64,000 nt of DNA, from assembly GCA_037903355.1 (NCBI GenBank), contig JBAJFE010000005.1:186001-250000 (forward strand), in the 5' to 3' direction. The position numbers and the translations under genes are program-made. This document shows, one piece after another, positions 1-11,700 of this stretch. The notes beneath the pieces are model-generated. The model ran no database searches, was not told the DNA's origin, and saw only the letters and a program-made list of their open reading frames with translations. Origin of the DNA: Trichuris trichiura. Lineage: Eukaryota > Nematoda > Enoplea > Trichinellida > Trichuridae. The number at the start of each line of letters is the position of its first letter. The stretch's first letter is position 1.

Positions 1-386
1 CTCCAACTTCGGACGATAAGAAGTTGCACAGCAATTTGAAAAAGTTGGCAGTTACCAATATTCCGGGCATCGAGGAAGTGAACATGATCAAGGACGATGG
101 TACGGTTATTCATTTCAATAATCCTAAAGTGCAGGCGTCCGTACCGGCCAACACTTTTGCCGTGATTGGACACGCGGAAAATAAGCATTTGACCGAAATG
201 CTGCCGGGAATTTTGAATCAACTCGGAGCGGAAAGCTTAGGCCATTTGAAACGTTTGGCAGACAATGTTGGCAGTTTGACGACCACCGGTTTGGCTCCAG
301 TGGCCGCTGACGAAGACGACGACGTGCCGGAGCTGGTTGGCGACTTTGAAGAACCCTCAAAGGATGAGGTGGTGGACACTCGTTAA
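1..386 (+). CDS. BTF3: Nascent-polypeptide-associated complex beta subunit (BTF3-like), 3' part
   Basis: The beta subunit of NAC binds ribosomes and shields nascent chains in the cytosol. The reading frame is already open at base 3 (codons from CCA), so the gene starts left of the window. The motif [20 protein letters not shown] and the following NAC domain match BTF3 and its nematode orthologue icd-1 over about 90 residues. An acidic tail ([15 protein letters not shown]) then runs to a TAA at 384-386. No intron is visible in this part. Family identity is secure; only the N-terminal start is missing. Confidence 0.95.
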   Translation, partial: PTSDDKKLHSNLKKLAVTNIPGIEEVNMIKDDGTVIHFNNPKVQASVPANTFAVIGHAENKHLTEMLPGILNQLGAESLGHLKRLADNVGSLTTTGLAPVAADEDDDVPELVGDFEEPSKDEVVDTR

Positions 387-530
387 AAGATCGTAAAAAG
401 ACGTCGCTAATGGCTTTCTCATATTTTCGCCATTACGCAGTCTAGTCTTTTACGTCCGCAGTAAACGTTTTTGGGCTCTCGCGTTGAAATGTTTTTTCCC
501 GCCATGACGGCTCACTTCGACGGTAGAGCA

Positions 531-536
531 AATAAA
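531..536 (+). terminator. Polyadenylation signal of the NAC beta gene
   Basis: A canonical AATAAA lies 145 bases after the stop codon of the NAC beta gene and is followed by T-rich sequence, as expected for its 3' UTR end. Confidence 0.6.
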
Positions 537-2643
537 CTTTTCAATTCAATTGTCGCCTTCGTTGGCTGTTTGAAGTTTCAGCTACAGTAAGGTTCTTTAT
601 GTACTAAAAGATTTTCAGGATACAATGTCCACTGAGCTCATTATTCGGCCAAGTCGTTATCGCGCTTAATTCTTACAAGACGCAAAATGCGTGTACGACT
701 AAATACTGCTTTTCATTTACATATCTTCAATAGGGCTTTGTCTAACCCGTTGATAAAGTCTGAAATCAAACAGAAGCAAGAAGCTGGGCTAGACAAAGCT
801 CTATTCAAGGTATGCGAATCCACTGTCCCGTTAAGAAGCATCCGGTTTTTAATTTACTTTTTATTTAATTTTTAAGCGCGTAATTTGGCACGAGCGGTTT
901 ATGTTTTTATTTACAAAATAAAATGGACACCCAAAAGCGCGCATTCAATTTTCCTTCCGCCTATTTATCGTTAGCGCCAAGCCCAAAAGTTCCGCCATCT
1001 TCAAAACCTCATTTTCTTAGTAGAATAACCACTAAATAAACTTTTTACATGTTAAAGCGTTAGAGAATAGGAAAAGTCGCGTTTCACGACGTTTGGACTT
1101 TGCGTTTGCCATGCATATTCGTCAAAAGTCGATTTCGGTAATCCTAACCTGACTACCTACAGTAAACTATTTGAAATTTTGAATGGTTACTGTAGGTGTG
1201 CGCAGGCCTATTGCTTTGCAGCGAAGTGCGCTTCGTCTTGTTGCAGTTTCGGTGTGTTTACTGTTGCAAAAAGGTACGACTCATTCGGGTATGCACTGAT
1301 TTTGTTGTTTTCCTCTTAATTGCAAAAATCGCGTCGTGTCACGTGCGTGCCTGGCTTCGTGTCAGCTATAGCGTGAGGGAGAACGCCTTAAGTAAGTTGT
1401 GCAGTGAACGAGACGAGATTGCATTGGCAAATGTCGCATCAGCGAAAATGCGACTAAGAGAACTACGAGCGGCCGTGCCCTAAGAGTGAGTGAGTGAAGT
1501 TTGCGTTTGAAGAAGAGAGATTGCGTTTGCCATTCATATTTGTCAAAAGTCGATTTCGGTAATCCTAACCTGACTACCTACAGTAAACTATTTGAAATTT
1601 TGAATGGTTACTGTAGGTGTGCGCAGGCCTATTGCTTTGCAGCGAAGTGCGCTTCGTCTCGTTGCAGTTTCGGTGTGTTTACTGTTGCAAAAAGGTACGA
1701 CTCATTCGGGTATGCACTGATTTTGTTGTTTTCCTCTTAATTGCAAAAATCGCGTCGTGTCACGTGCGTGCCTGGCTTCGTGTCAGCTATAGCGTGAGGG
1801 AGAACGCCTTAAGTAAGTTGTGCAGTGAACGAGACGAGATTGCATTGGCAAATGTCGCATCAGCGAAAATGCGACTAAGAGAACTACGAGCGGCCGTGCC
1901 CTGAGAGTGAGTGAGTGAGAGAATGAGCGAACTGCGATTCCACCAATGAGACATAACGAAAACAGACGAGAGTTGGAATAGAGAGAGAGATGCGCTTTCT
2001 GTCACGCTCATTACTTTTCGCTTCCCTCACTCTGCTTTCAGTTGACGCAATGATCACGCTATTTTAGCGCTGCAGGCCGCCCGACGTTCGCTTGTTGCCG
2101 AACGCTCTTCCTCTCTCTCTCTCTTACTACATCGCTGCTACGTTTTGGAAAAGGTGGACGTCTGTTCTCTTTGATACTTTCAAAGTAAGCTACAATTCTC
2201 CTAAATTAACCATTTTTAAATCTCGGCCATCCGGGCATACCAATAATATTTTAAAATCCTTCTTTTACTAGCTCCCAACCGTCGTTTAACATTATTTTTT
2301 TGTTGAACTATTGTAACGCGGTGTTCGAAGCTGTTTGTTACATATGTAGCTACTGAAGTGCAAGACGCCTCGTTGATAGGAAATGACCTGCACTCAATTT
2401 CCGCAGTGTTTTTCTTCCCGCTGCACAATTTCCTGCTTTAAGCTAACAGCGGAGCGTTAAACTAGCCACTATTTCTTCTTCTCTCGTTCAAACTGGATTC
2501 TATGACGTGCCAATCGCAAGTTGAACCTTTTCCGAATGTGCCCAGTTAACGCTACGAACAGTTGATATCGTTAAGTCGACTAGCCTTTTTTCCTGGCGTA
2601 CATTTTCAGGCGAAACGCATACGACAGAGAGAGGCTAGCAAGA
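537..2643. other. Intergenic region with a tandem duplication
   Basis: No convincing gene. The stretch holds the ~400 bp tandem duplication listed separately, then purine-rich and CT-rich runs at 1905-2130. PDZ-coding exons for the ZASP-like gene downstream were looked for here and not found. Confidence 0.6.
1100..1920. repeat. Direct tandem duplication, two ~400 bp units 421 bp apart
   Basis: Unit 1 (1100-1499) and unit 2 (1521-1920) match almost base for base, with only a handful of substitutions (for example in the first 20 bases, at TCTTGTTG/TCTCGTTG, and CCCTAAG/CCCTGAG). They are separated by about 21 bases of purine-rich sequence. Each unit holds a perfect 11-bp inverted repeat ACCTACAGTAA ... 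TTACTGTAGGT (1155-1165 with 1187-1197 in unit 1). An identical 95-codon open frame occurs in both copies; it has no recognisable domain and I treat it as non-coding. Confidence 0.95.
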
Positions 2644-4787
2644 ATGACGACTCTGACTCATCAGCAGTTCAACAGCCCTATGGCACTATACTCCAAAGAA
2701 AATGTGGACGAAGCGTACCAACAATCGTTAGTCGCATTGGCCTCTACAAAATCGTCTTCACCAAGGTAAACTAACTGTCCAACTTGGTACATTCGTATAG
2801 TGACAATACAATTTGTCAGTCCAAGTGTTGGCAAAACGGAGACGTATCGATTGTTGCATAGCGAAGACAATTTGACTCCAAAGCACAGCGTTCGCTATGA
2901 GGAACCAAGGGAAGACGACTATCCTCATTATCAAGGTTTTGTTGATCCAAATCTTCAGTCGCCAAGCTTTCGACGCTTGCAGTACCTAACCGGTGTTACG
3001 CCTGACAAGGAACACGTCGAAATTCAAAGTGAGTTAATCATTCAAAATGATCAACACCTGCATAGATCGTTAGCCGTTTTGAAGGCGGCAATGTGGTTAA
3101 AGTGCATACGAACGATGCGCCGTATCCGAAGCAGTTCGAGACGCCGACGCAAACAGGTCAGTCGACAGGTACGCAGTATACTCGGCCGGAAGAGAGTAAG
3201 CAATATACGGATCAGAGCAGGGCGGCACAACCTCCACCGCCGCCGCCTCCACTTCCGCTTGTTCATGGAGCTCAAAGGATCGTTGCTAGTGGCAATGTTC
3301 AAAATGAGCAGCAAAGTTCGGAGCACACGGCCGTCTTCGGGTACGAGCCAAATGAGTCGGACGAAAAGCAACAAATCAACGAGGAATTGGCCAGAAAATT
3401 GGCCGAAGCCGAGAAACCGAAGGTGCCTCCAACCGCGGCGCCATTCTGGGCAAAAACTGCCCAAGAAAAACACGCCAAATGGGAGGATCGACAAGACGCC
3501 TATCAAACGCAACATCGAACAATGTCACCTTCCGTTGCCGCCACGCCGATTAGAAATGCCGACTATCACAACTATCGTCATCATACGGAGAAATCTCGAT
3601 TCACCTCGTCGGCACCTTTGACGCGAACTTTATCCTATACAATGCCTAGGTCGACGTCTAGTCAACAAATTGGCGGTTATCGGACGTTGTCGAAGCCTCG
3701 TTCCAGCGGTAGCGAGTCATGGCTTAAGGTATGTATGGCTCCCAATGTTGACCAAATCGATAGACCGTATACGCCAAATTTACGCTATCCACAAAGGGAG
3801 ACGTCCCAAGTAACCTATACGTCAAAGGGTCCAATGTATCGCGCTTCGGAGGCGATGCCGAGAAAACAGGTGAACATTTCCTCTTTGGTCAGCGGTGAAG
3901 CGGAAAGGCCAATTCAACAACCAATCACGTTGCCACCGTGGCATCAGACGGCTGAATATAAGCATAGTAAATGGCAGCAACAGTTGCACCAGTTGGACCC
4001 AAATAATCAACCAAAAGCCGTGCCAGCTGATGCGACGCCAAGCTGGGCGCGAAGAGCCGAAGAGAAACAATATAGTTGGCAACGACAAGGCGAAACAATG
4101 GATCCATCTTGGAATCGACCGCCGCCAAGAAGTACCGATCCGCCAAGTTGGGCTAAACGAGCCGAAAAAACACAGCAACTATGGAGACACGAAGCGGAAG
4201 CGTGGAATCAACGACAACAACAACAACAACAAGTCAATGCGCCATCTTCTCAGACAAGGCCGCCGCCACCACCACCATCTTCTACGTACATTTCGACAAG
4301 TCGTATTTCATCCGCAAATACGCAATACTCACAACCAACTGTTACTGACCAACGTCCTCCGTGGCGCCAAAAGACTGTTCCCCACGAAAGCATTACGCAG
4401 GGAATGTATGCATTGAAAGATGGACAGCAAACGACGGCTGTCAGTCTTGGAACAGCAAAGTCTGTTAGCACTGGAAGCTTCTACGACGAACATGGTAACA
4501 AAGTTGACTTTGAAAAGGAATTGTACAGCAGCGTCGACCCGGGCAAAGAGTACAGCCTGCATATGGAAAAGGAAGAGACAAAATTCGAAAAGCCCGTTGA
4601 ACCCGGTATGCTTTCAAGGAAGACTGTACAACGGTACTACAAGAAAACTTACACGAGCACAACGACAACAAAGTCTAACGTCGCGGCACCGCTGACCACC
4701 AGCGCTCAAATGCCCTCCTCCGTCTATACGCGTGCTACGGAGATGCCCAAACTGGGTCCTATCAGCGCTAACGAGAGTCAGTTTTGA
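2644..4787 (+). CDS. ZASP/ALP-like Z-disc protein with ZM motif, no LIM domain
   Basis: Proteins of this family tether alpha-actinin at muscle Z-discs or dense bodies. Exons read as 2644-2765, 2820-3028 and 3085-4787, giving 677 codons in frame with introns of 54 and 56 bp. Residues 8-27 (QFNSPMALYSKENVDEAY) are a clear Zasp-like motif. A second conserved patch with SPSFRRLQYLTG follows near residues 89-101. The middle is Pro/Gln-rich and carries four copies of a P-x-W-A-x-x-A-E-x-K-x-x-x-W unit near residues 230, 392, 428 and 463. A conserved block begins GSFYDEHGNKVDFEKEL near residue 575. No LIM domain precedes the stop. The first exon follows an acceptor-like TTTTCAG and stays open upstream, so ATG 2644 may be either the start after trans-splicing or an internal Met, with a PDZ exon further upstream; no such exon is visible. 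An AAG|GTATGT inside exon 3 near 3728 could serve alternative splicing. Confidence 0.8.
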
Positions 4788-5104
4788 GTCGCTTCAAATC
4801 GCTTTCAACGTACGCGCAGGAAAAATGATCCCTTCTCTTTCTTTTTCCCGCTCGCCAACAAAAAAAAACATAACAACCTAACACTGGACACTATATATGC
4901 ATAGAGCTGCTGTCTCCTTCCTCTCTGTCCTTACGTGCATTGCCGCGTAGACTTTCACTGCAACGCTACCAGTAAAAGGCTATGAATGAAATTACTGGGC
5001 CAATTTTATACTGCACTTCGCACGCGTGAAGGGATCAATGAAAACAAGGTGCTCAAAAATGAGTAATCGATAAGAAGAGCCAGTAGTGTTCAACGTTAGG
5101 AAAA
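4788..5104. other. Convergent 3' region between the ZASP-like and BMP receptor genes
   Basis: 317 bases separate the two stop codons. The A-rich tract at 4860-4870 and general AT-rich sequence fit two facing 3' UTRs. No further gene is seen. Confidence 0.5.
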
Positions 5105-7265
5105 CTATTTCTTGCATAACAAACCTCCTTTGGTGCCGAGCATGTTCAAGTCGAGACGAGAATAGGCGCAAGCGTCCGCAAGTAGACGAGCCATTGTTTT
5201 CTTGACTCGCAGAGCGCTTAGTCGAGCCGTCGGTTGTTGATGCCAACATTCTACTATAAGTCGGCCGAATGCGGACAACACTTCGTCGAATGCCCAACTT
5301 GGAGAAACTGGCGGACGATGGCCTTCAATGCAAACTAATCGACGCATCTCGTCGAAACTTGGATCGGAAGGAACCAAGTCTTCGTAAGGTACTTTGTACG
5401 GCTCTGAGAAAAAAAGAAGTGTGTGGCTACAAAAAGGCGAACGCCCTTTTTCTCTCTCGTATACGTACCACCCGCAAAGCGACTGGCCACCTCCCACAGA
5501 ACGAGCCCAAAGGAGTACATGTCCGCTTGGCGGTAACTTTCGAAGCAATGGGCGTTCACTGTTTCGTCAAGCACTTCGGGTGCCATGTATCGTTTGGTGC
5601 CCACGCGCGGATTCGGCCGAATATCAACCGTACCGCTTTCGCTGCAAGAAAAAAACAAACAAAAATTGGAGTTTCTTCCAAAAAAATCAAGCAACGGCAA
5701 ACCTCATGTATCGAACCGACAAACCAAAATCGGCAATCGCGCAAATACCGCCGTTTTTCACGATTATGTTCTTGCTCTTGACGTCCCGGTGAGCGATAGC
5801 CGGCTTGCCTGAAGGTAAACAAGTAGCTTACAGTAAGATTTGAAATTCAAATTAAGCGTACTTGAGCATCAAATAATTTTTTAAAATAGAGAAATTCAGG
5901 TTACATAAGTACAGTATACCTCTTGTGCCCAATATTTCCGTGTGCAAATGGGCCAAACCCGACGACGCCGTGTAAGCTAAGCGGGCCATCAACTCGCGAT
6001 CGATCGTGTTGTTTTTTAAAAAGTCGTGCAAGGAGCCGTTTTCGTGAAAATCGGTAATAAGCAGCATCTGAGTCCAGCTGCCCGTACCTTTGATGTCGGC
6101 GGCAATGAAACCTGAAAATACTTTTTTCAAAATTCAAAAAAACCTTTAAACGGCTGTAAACGTAGCGATTTTGAAGAGTACAACTTAGTAGCGCGTACGC
6201 TTTCTCGAATAAGTTTGCAATACACGACGGTCTAGGCGTAACAAAACTACAGTAAGCAATTTGAATTGGCTAACCTAAAATATTTTCGTGGCGAAGCATA
6301 ACAGTTTGGTATATTTCGGTTTCGCGCGTCCACGACGCTTCTTCGGTGGTGAAAAATATTTTCACGGCGACAGTTTCGCCTCGCCATCTCGCCTTCCAAA
6401 CTTCCCCGTATCGACCTTTGCCAACGCTTTTTAGCATTTGCAACTGTCTAGCAATGGTACGCTGAACAAGCAACGGCAGGCCGGAACCGCTGCCGGAGGT
6501 TTGCTCGGCCAAGTCGGTCAATGTTGTATTCTCGTCAATGCTTGCATAGGCGGAACCGCCACCACCTTCAAGGCGACATAACTTCTTTTGAACGGAATAA
6601 ATAAATTTGGTTCGACGGCTGAAATTAAAAAAAAAAAAAACTTTCTTCGCAAAGGAACCAATAGGCTCGGTCACTTACTGGACGGCGACGATGAGCAGAA
6701 CCGCTGCGAGGGATGCCAGTAAAACGACGCCCCCAATAAGGCACAAAATAAGAGGCAACGAACTGTCCATATTATTTGGATCTGAAAAAAAGTTAAGGCA
6801 AGCAATATAAGCCTTAGGCGACGAAAGCGCCACCTACCGTCTACGATATCAAAAGGCTTCAGATAAGTTGGCGTTAAGTTGAGGTTACAAAAGTCGTACT
6901 GAAAGCAACACTTAATACTTGTTGGCGTGAAATGGGGTGTCAAATGACCATGGCACTGCAAGAACAAATGATAGTGGCTAAATAGGGGAGAAAGACGATG
7001 GAGGATTCTACCTGAAGGCTTGAGCCACCTTCCTCGGTGGGTAAGCAACCGTAGAAATGCAGAGTTTCCATACTTGGTACGGCGGGGTTGAATTTCTCCT
7101 TTATTGCATGGAAGCATTGGGCACCCGGCTTTGTTACGCACGTGGCATTGACGCAACCAACCTCGTCCGAGCAGTAACAACGAACCGGCGCACTCAACCG
7201 CGGCATAATGCCTACCGCTATGTGACAACTTAAAGGTTGAGGCGCACAGCTAAAATCGTTCCTAT
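5105..7265 (-). CDS. BMPR1: BMP type I receptor serine/threonine kinase (5' exon not found)
   Basis: A membrane receptor that phosphorylates BMP-class Smads after activation by a type II receptor. Exons on the minus strand are 7265-7012, 6955-6838, 6781-6679, 6618-6275, 6111-5920, 5808-5703, 5641-5469 and 5403-5105, with all phases consistent (about 529 residues plus a missing N-terminus). Exons 1-2 give a cysteine-rich ligand-binding domain with a terminal CCFQYDFCN box. Exon 3 is the transmembrane segment ([20 protein letters not shown]). Exon 4 carries the GS box [15 protein letters not shown] and the kinase start GKGRYGEVW. The L45 loop (DIKGTGSW) is of the BMP (ALK3/6) type rather than the TGF-beta type. 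HRDVKSKN and a DFG (ADFGLSV) are intact, so the kinase should be active. After the last kinase helix there is an unusual tail of about 20 residues. The first visible exon starts in phase 1 after a CTTTTTCCAG acceptor, so the signal-peptide exon lies upstream (above 7270) and was not identified. Confidence 0.93.
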
Positions 7266-8794
7266 CTGGAAAAAGAAACGAGAAAAATTCGACACTCCAA
7301 CGCGAAACGAAAGCAATAAGCGTCGATATCCAGCGCAAAGCAACCGCGGAGTACTATTTACTTTGCAAAAAAATAGCGAGTTCACTACAGGCAGCAAAGA
7401 CGGCAAATCCCTCAACGAGGTCAACAAGCGGATAACAATGGTCTACAGGCCAAGTACAGTGCGACCTTTTGTTGTGTACCTGAACATCATTTGCGCAAAA
7501 AGTTACTACTTTGCAAAGACAAAGCTTTGCGCGTCCCGCGTACTACTACGCAATATGATTGCTTCGTGTTTATGCGGGACGCGGGAACGTTTTTCCCTTT
7601 TTTCAGTTCAGCCGGCGGAGACGGAGCATTTTCATTAGTCTTCGCGATAAGCGTATGATTGATTAGCCTCATTGGCTGAAACATCGCTTAACAACGTTTT
7701 ATAAATAACAACGTGCGGTATTTGCCATCGTTGCTTCAAATCTTGGGTTGCATTCAAATTCAGGCGTATAAAAAGCCTTGCTTCAAACCTGTTCAGCTTG
7801 CTTTAAGCCTTCAATCGCTTAGCGACGTACTTTCGAATTTAAATGAGCCACAGTATTTATTTCATGGACGGTTAAGCAAATAAGACTTTGTAACTTAAGG
7901 AAAGCGCATTGTAATGCGCAATATCAGTTCGTTTTACGGTAACCGCTTGTCATGACGTGACGCAACTATATATAATGCCCTAAATATTTTTGGGGGTTCA
8001 ACTCTCAAATTCCCTCTTTTTGTATTACAGTAAAACCTTATCTGTCCAAATTTGGCGATGAGAACAATAGAATACAGTAAGACAAAACGTGCGCAGGTTG
8101 CAAGGCCAGTTTCTTCCAGAAAGAAGCGCTTTTATTTTTTAAATATGCTTTTTTTGGCCTACTCTTATTTTTACAAGTTGTTAGCCGCGTTTTAAGCACT
8201 GCAAAGCAATCAACTGCGCTAACAATATTACAGTGCCCCAAAACTTGAACATCGCTTATTTACTGAGTCATTTTTCCGCTTCCTTCCTGCACGTAACGCT
8301 ATTGTAGTACGTACTGTTCAAGTTACCAGTTTTTTAAAAAGCAACTGTGGAAATTTTTTTTCAAAAATTTAATTTGCTCTGCGGAGCCGTTATAGTTGCG
8401 TACGGCGTAATAGCCGATTAGGATTAAGCCAAAGAGCACTTGGAATAGCTAAAGTCTAATAAAAATTAATAAACAAAGAAAACGCAGATTACTGGAGTTT
8501 TCCCACATCGATGTTTCACTGTAACGCTGCTTGGAAATGCTTGAAGCCTGTTCTATCACGCGTTTGCTTAAAAAATTTAAAAGAGAAAGTGTCGGTTATA
8601 TATGGCTCAATTAAATGACTTTTTCCTGCAAGGTACAACAGTCCCGGCAGTTGTTACGGTAGTTTGTACCTGACAATCGCGTTTTCGTGTTCACACTCAG
8701 AAGTTGAACAAAATAGCGTTGTCCGTCAGGGAAACAACTTCGCGTGCTACTTTTTTTAGTTGTTGAATTGTTTTTTCAATAATAATTGGTCGGT
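7266..8794. other. Divergent upstream region of the BMP receptor and isoleucyl-tRNA synthetase genes
   Basis: The two genes point away from each other across 1.5 kb. The first exon of the receptor must lie here or beyond. AT-rich sequence with TACAGTA motifs at about 8027 and 8073. No convincing coding exon is seen. Confidence 0.5.
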
Positions 8795-11700
8795 ATGCTC
8801 GAAACGGTGCCTGACAACATTAGTTTCCCCGAAGAAGAGGAGAAAGTGTTAAGTTTATGGAAAAAGCTGGACGTGTTTTCCAATTGCCAAAAGCGTAGCA
8901 AGGGAAGGCCAACGTAAGTTCTATACTACCAATTTATATGTTATTTAGTAGTTGCAGTTGGCTTGCCTTTTGTTTAGCTATTCCTTTTACGATGGTCCGC
9001 CGTTCGCAACGGGTCTGCCTCATTACGGCCACATATTAGCCGGAACAATAAAAGACATCGTAACACGTTTCGCTTATCAAGATGGTTTTCACGTTGAGCG
9101 CCGTTTTGGTTGGGATTGTCATGGATTGCCGGTTGTAAGTCTTCTTCGCACTTCCATTGCTTAGGATCAAGTTTGGCCATTAAGGAATACGAAATTGACA
9201 AAGCGCTTAGTATAAAAGGTCCTCAAGATGTTGAAAAGCTTGGCATAGCAAACTACAACGCCGAATGTCGTAAGATTGTTATGCGCTACTCCGGTCAGTG
9301 GCAGGTAGGCGCCTTTACGGGTGCGCCTACATTTATTGTAACGTCTGCTTGATGCTTTAAAAGGAAATTGTTGAAAGATTGGGTCGATGGATCGATTTTG
9401 AAAACGATTACAAAACCTTATATCCTTCGTTTATGGAATCCGTTTGGTGGGCTTTCAAGCAGCTCTACGTAAAAGGTCTTGTCTATCGCGGAGTGAAAGT
9501 AATGCCATTTTCGACAGCCTGCGGAACGCCGGTGTCCAACTTCGAATCGGGTCAAAATTACAAAGAAGTAACCGACCCAAGCGGTAAGATTTATGCAAAA
9601 ATAAAAACGCAAAATTTTTAAGCAGCTGTCTCTTACAGTTATGGTTAGTTTCCCGCTGGTCAGTGATCCTACGGTAAACCTTGTCGCATGGACAACAACA
9701 CCTTGGACTTTGCCCAGCAATTTGGCATTGTGCGTTAATCCAAATTTGGAATACGTCAAAGTGCGCGACAAAGAGCATAACCGTGTCTACGTAATGATGG
9801 AGGCGCGTTTGCCATTTTTGTACAAGTCCGATTCCGAATATGAACTAATGGAAAAGTTTCCCGGAAAAAAGTTGAAAGATCTCGACTACATTCCATTGTT
9901 CGATTACTTCATTTACATAAAAAAAGATCGACACGCTTTCCGCGTTCTTTGTGACGAATACGTGACGTCAGAAAGTGGTACTGGCGTGGTTCACCAAGCG
10001 CCATACTTTGGAGAGGTAAGTTGCAACTGTATCCCTTACTTAGCTATTAGCGTTACACTTTTCAGGATGACTATCGCGTTTGCCTTCTAAACGGTATCAT
10101 AACAAAGGAAATGAACCCTATATGTCCGGTAGATTCCGCTGGCAAATATACGGAGGAAGTAAAGGAATTTTGTGGCCAATATGTTAAGGTCGGTGTCAAT
10201 CGATATTTTTCCACCCGACGTGAACGTTTTTCTCTTTTTTAAGGATGCCGACAAAGCAATAGTTAAACTACTAAAGGAAAGGCAACGACTTGTGCATCAG
10301 AGTACAACAACGCACTCGTATCCTTTCTGTTGGCGATCGGATACTCCTTTAATCTACAAAGCGGTCCGCTCATGGTTTATCCGCGTTGAATGTCTTGTAG
10401 AGAATTTGTTAGAAAATAACCGTAAAACATATTGGTAAGACTTAATTTGAATAAAGCAGAAATTTGAATAGAACGTATACGTATTGGCAGGGTGCCAGAT
10501 TTTGTTAAGGAAAAGCGATTTGCCAATTGGCTTCGGGACGCGCGTGATTGGGCGATTAGCAGAAATCGTTATTGGGGAACGCCTATTCCTTTGTGGGTAA
10601 GCGACGACGGCGAAGAGATTGTGTGCGTTGGGAGCATAGCCGAATTGGAACAATTGACCGGCAGCAAAGTGACCGATTTGCATAGGGAAAAGTAGGTACA
10701 ATTTTGAATTCGAATTTTTAAATTAAAAAAAAATCTTCCGTTTGCAGCGTTGATCAATTGACCGTCCAGTCGAAGCGTGGCAAAGGCGTGCTGCGAAGAA
10801 TTCCGGAAGTTTTCGATTGTTGGTTCGAATCCGGTTCAATGCCGTACGCTCAACGTCATTATCCGTTCGAGAACAGACGGGAATTTGAGGAAAATTTTCC
10901 GGCCGACTTCATAGCCGAAGGAATTGACCAAACTCGCGGATGGTTCTACACATTGTTGGTTCTGTCGACCGCCTTGTTTGGCAAACCGCCGTTTCGTAAT
11001 TTGATTGTCAACGGGCTCGTTCTGGCAGCCGATGGTTCCAAGATGAGCAAACGAAAAAAAAATTATCCCGATCCTATGGACGTTGTGCACAAGTACGGCG
11101 CCGATGCTCTCAGGTACACTTTTTGCTCAAAAATAATAATTATCACCCATTAACAATTTTGCATACCACGTTTTACTGTAAGTATAGTGTCGTAAAAAAA
11201 TAGTACAAGTTATCCCTCAACCACATTGAGTAGTCATTCATAAGTAGATGGGCGTCTCAATGGGTCGAAAGTGACTTATTGCCTTCAGAATAAAGTACGC
11301 TGTTCAAATATTGTTCGTCATGCGCCCAAGAGTTATACCGTAATCTGAAAATGCAGGTTCCTATCGAGCTTAAGTCTCGTATTTTTGCGTAGGCGCGGGT
11401 AATTTTATCATGGCTACGGGATCATGACGAGTAAAACTTGTCAATGAGCGTTCATTGCCTACTGCTGAGGGAAGTAACCTGAATAATAGAAAATTTTGAC
11501 GTAGTATTTTTGGCTAAAAATACGCTGGTTTTCTCCATTATAGGCTTGATGGGTACTGTAGATAGGACTAGTCAACTTCCGTTAGTCCAAGTAACTTTTT
11601 TAAGCAGCCTAAGCTAGAGTAGCTGCGGCTTTTAAGCTTTACTGTAAGCTGCGCTCAGCCGGACTAACAGAGCTTGATTATACTTTATACTACAGTACCT

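Noticed and set aside
1196..1904. Two identical 95-codon open frames
   Set aside because: They sit at equivalent places in the two duplication units, lack homology or a gene-like context, and the DNA between them is equally conserved in non-coding parts.
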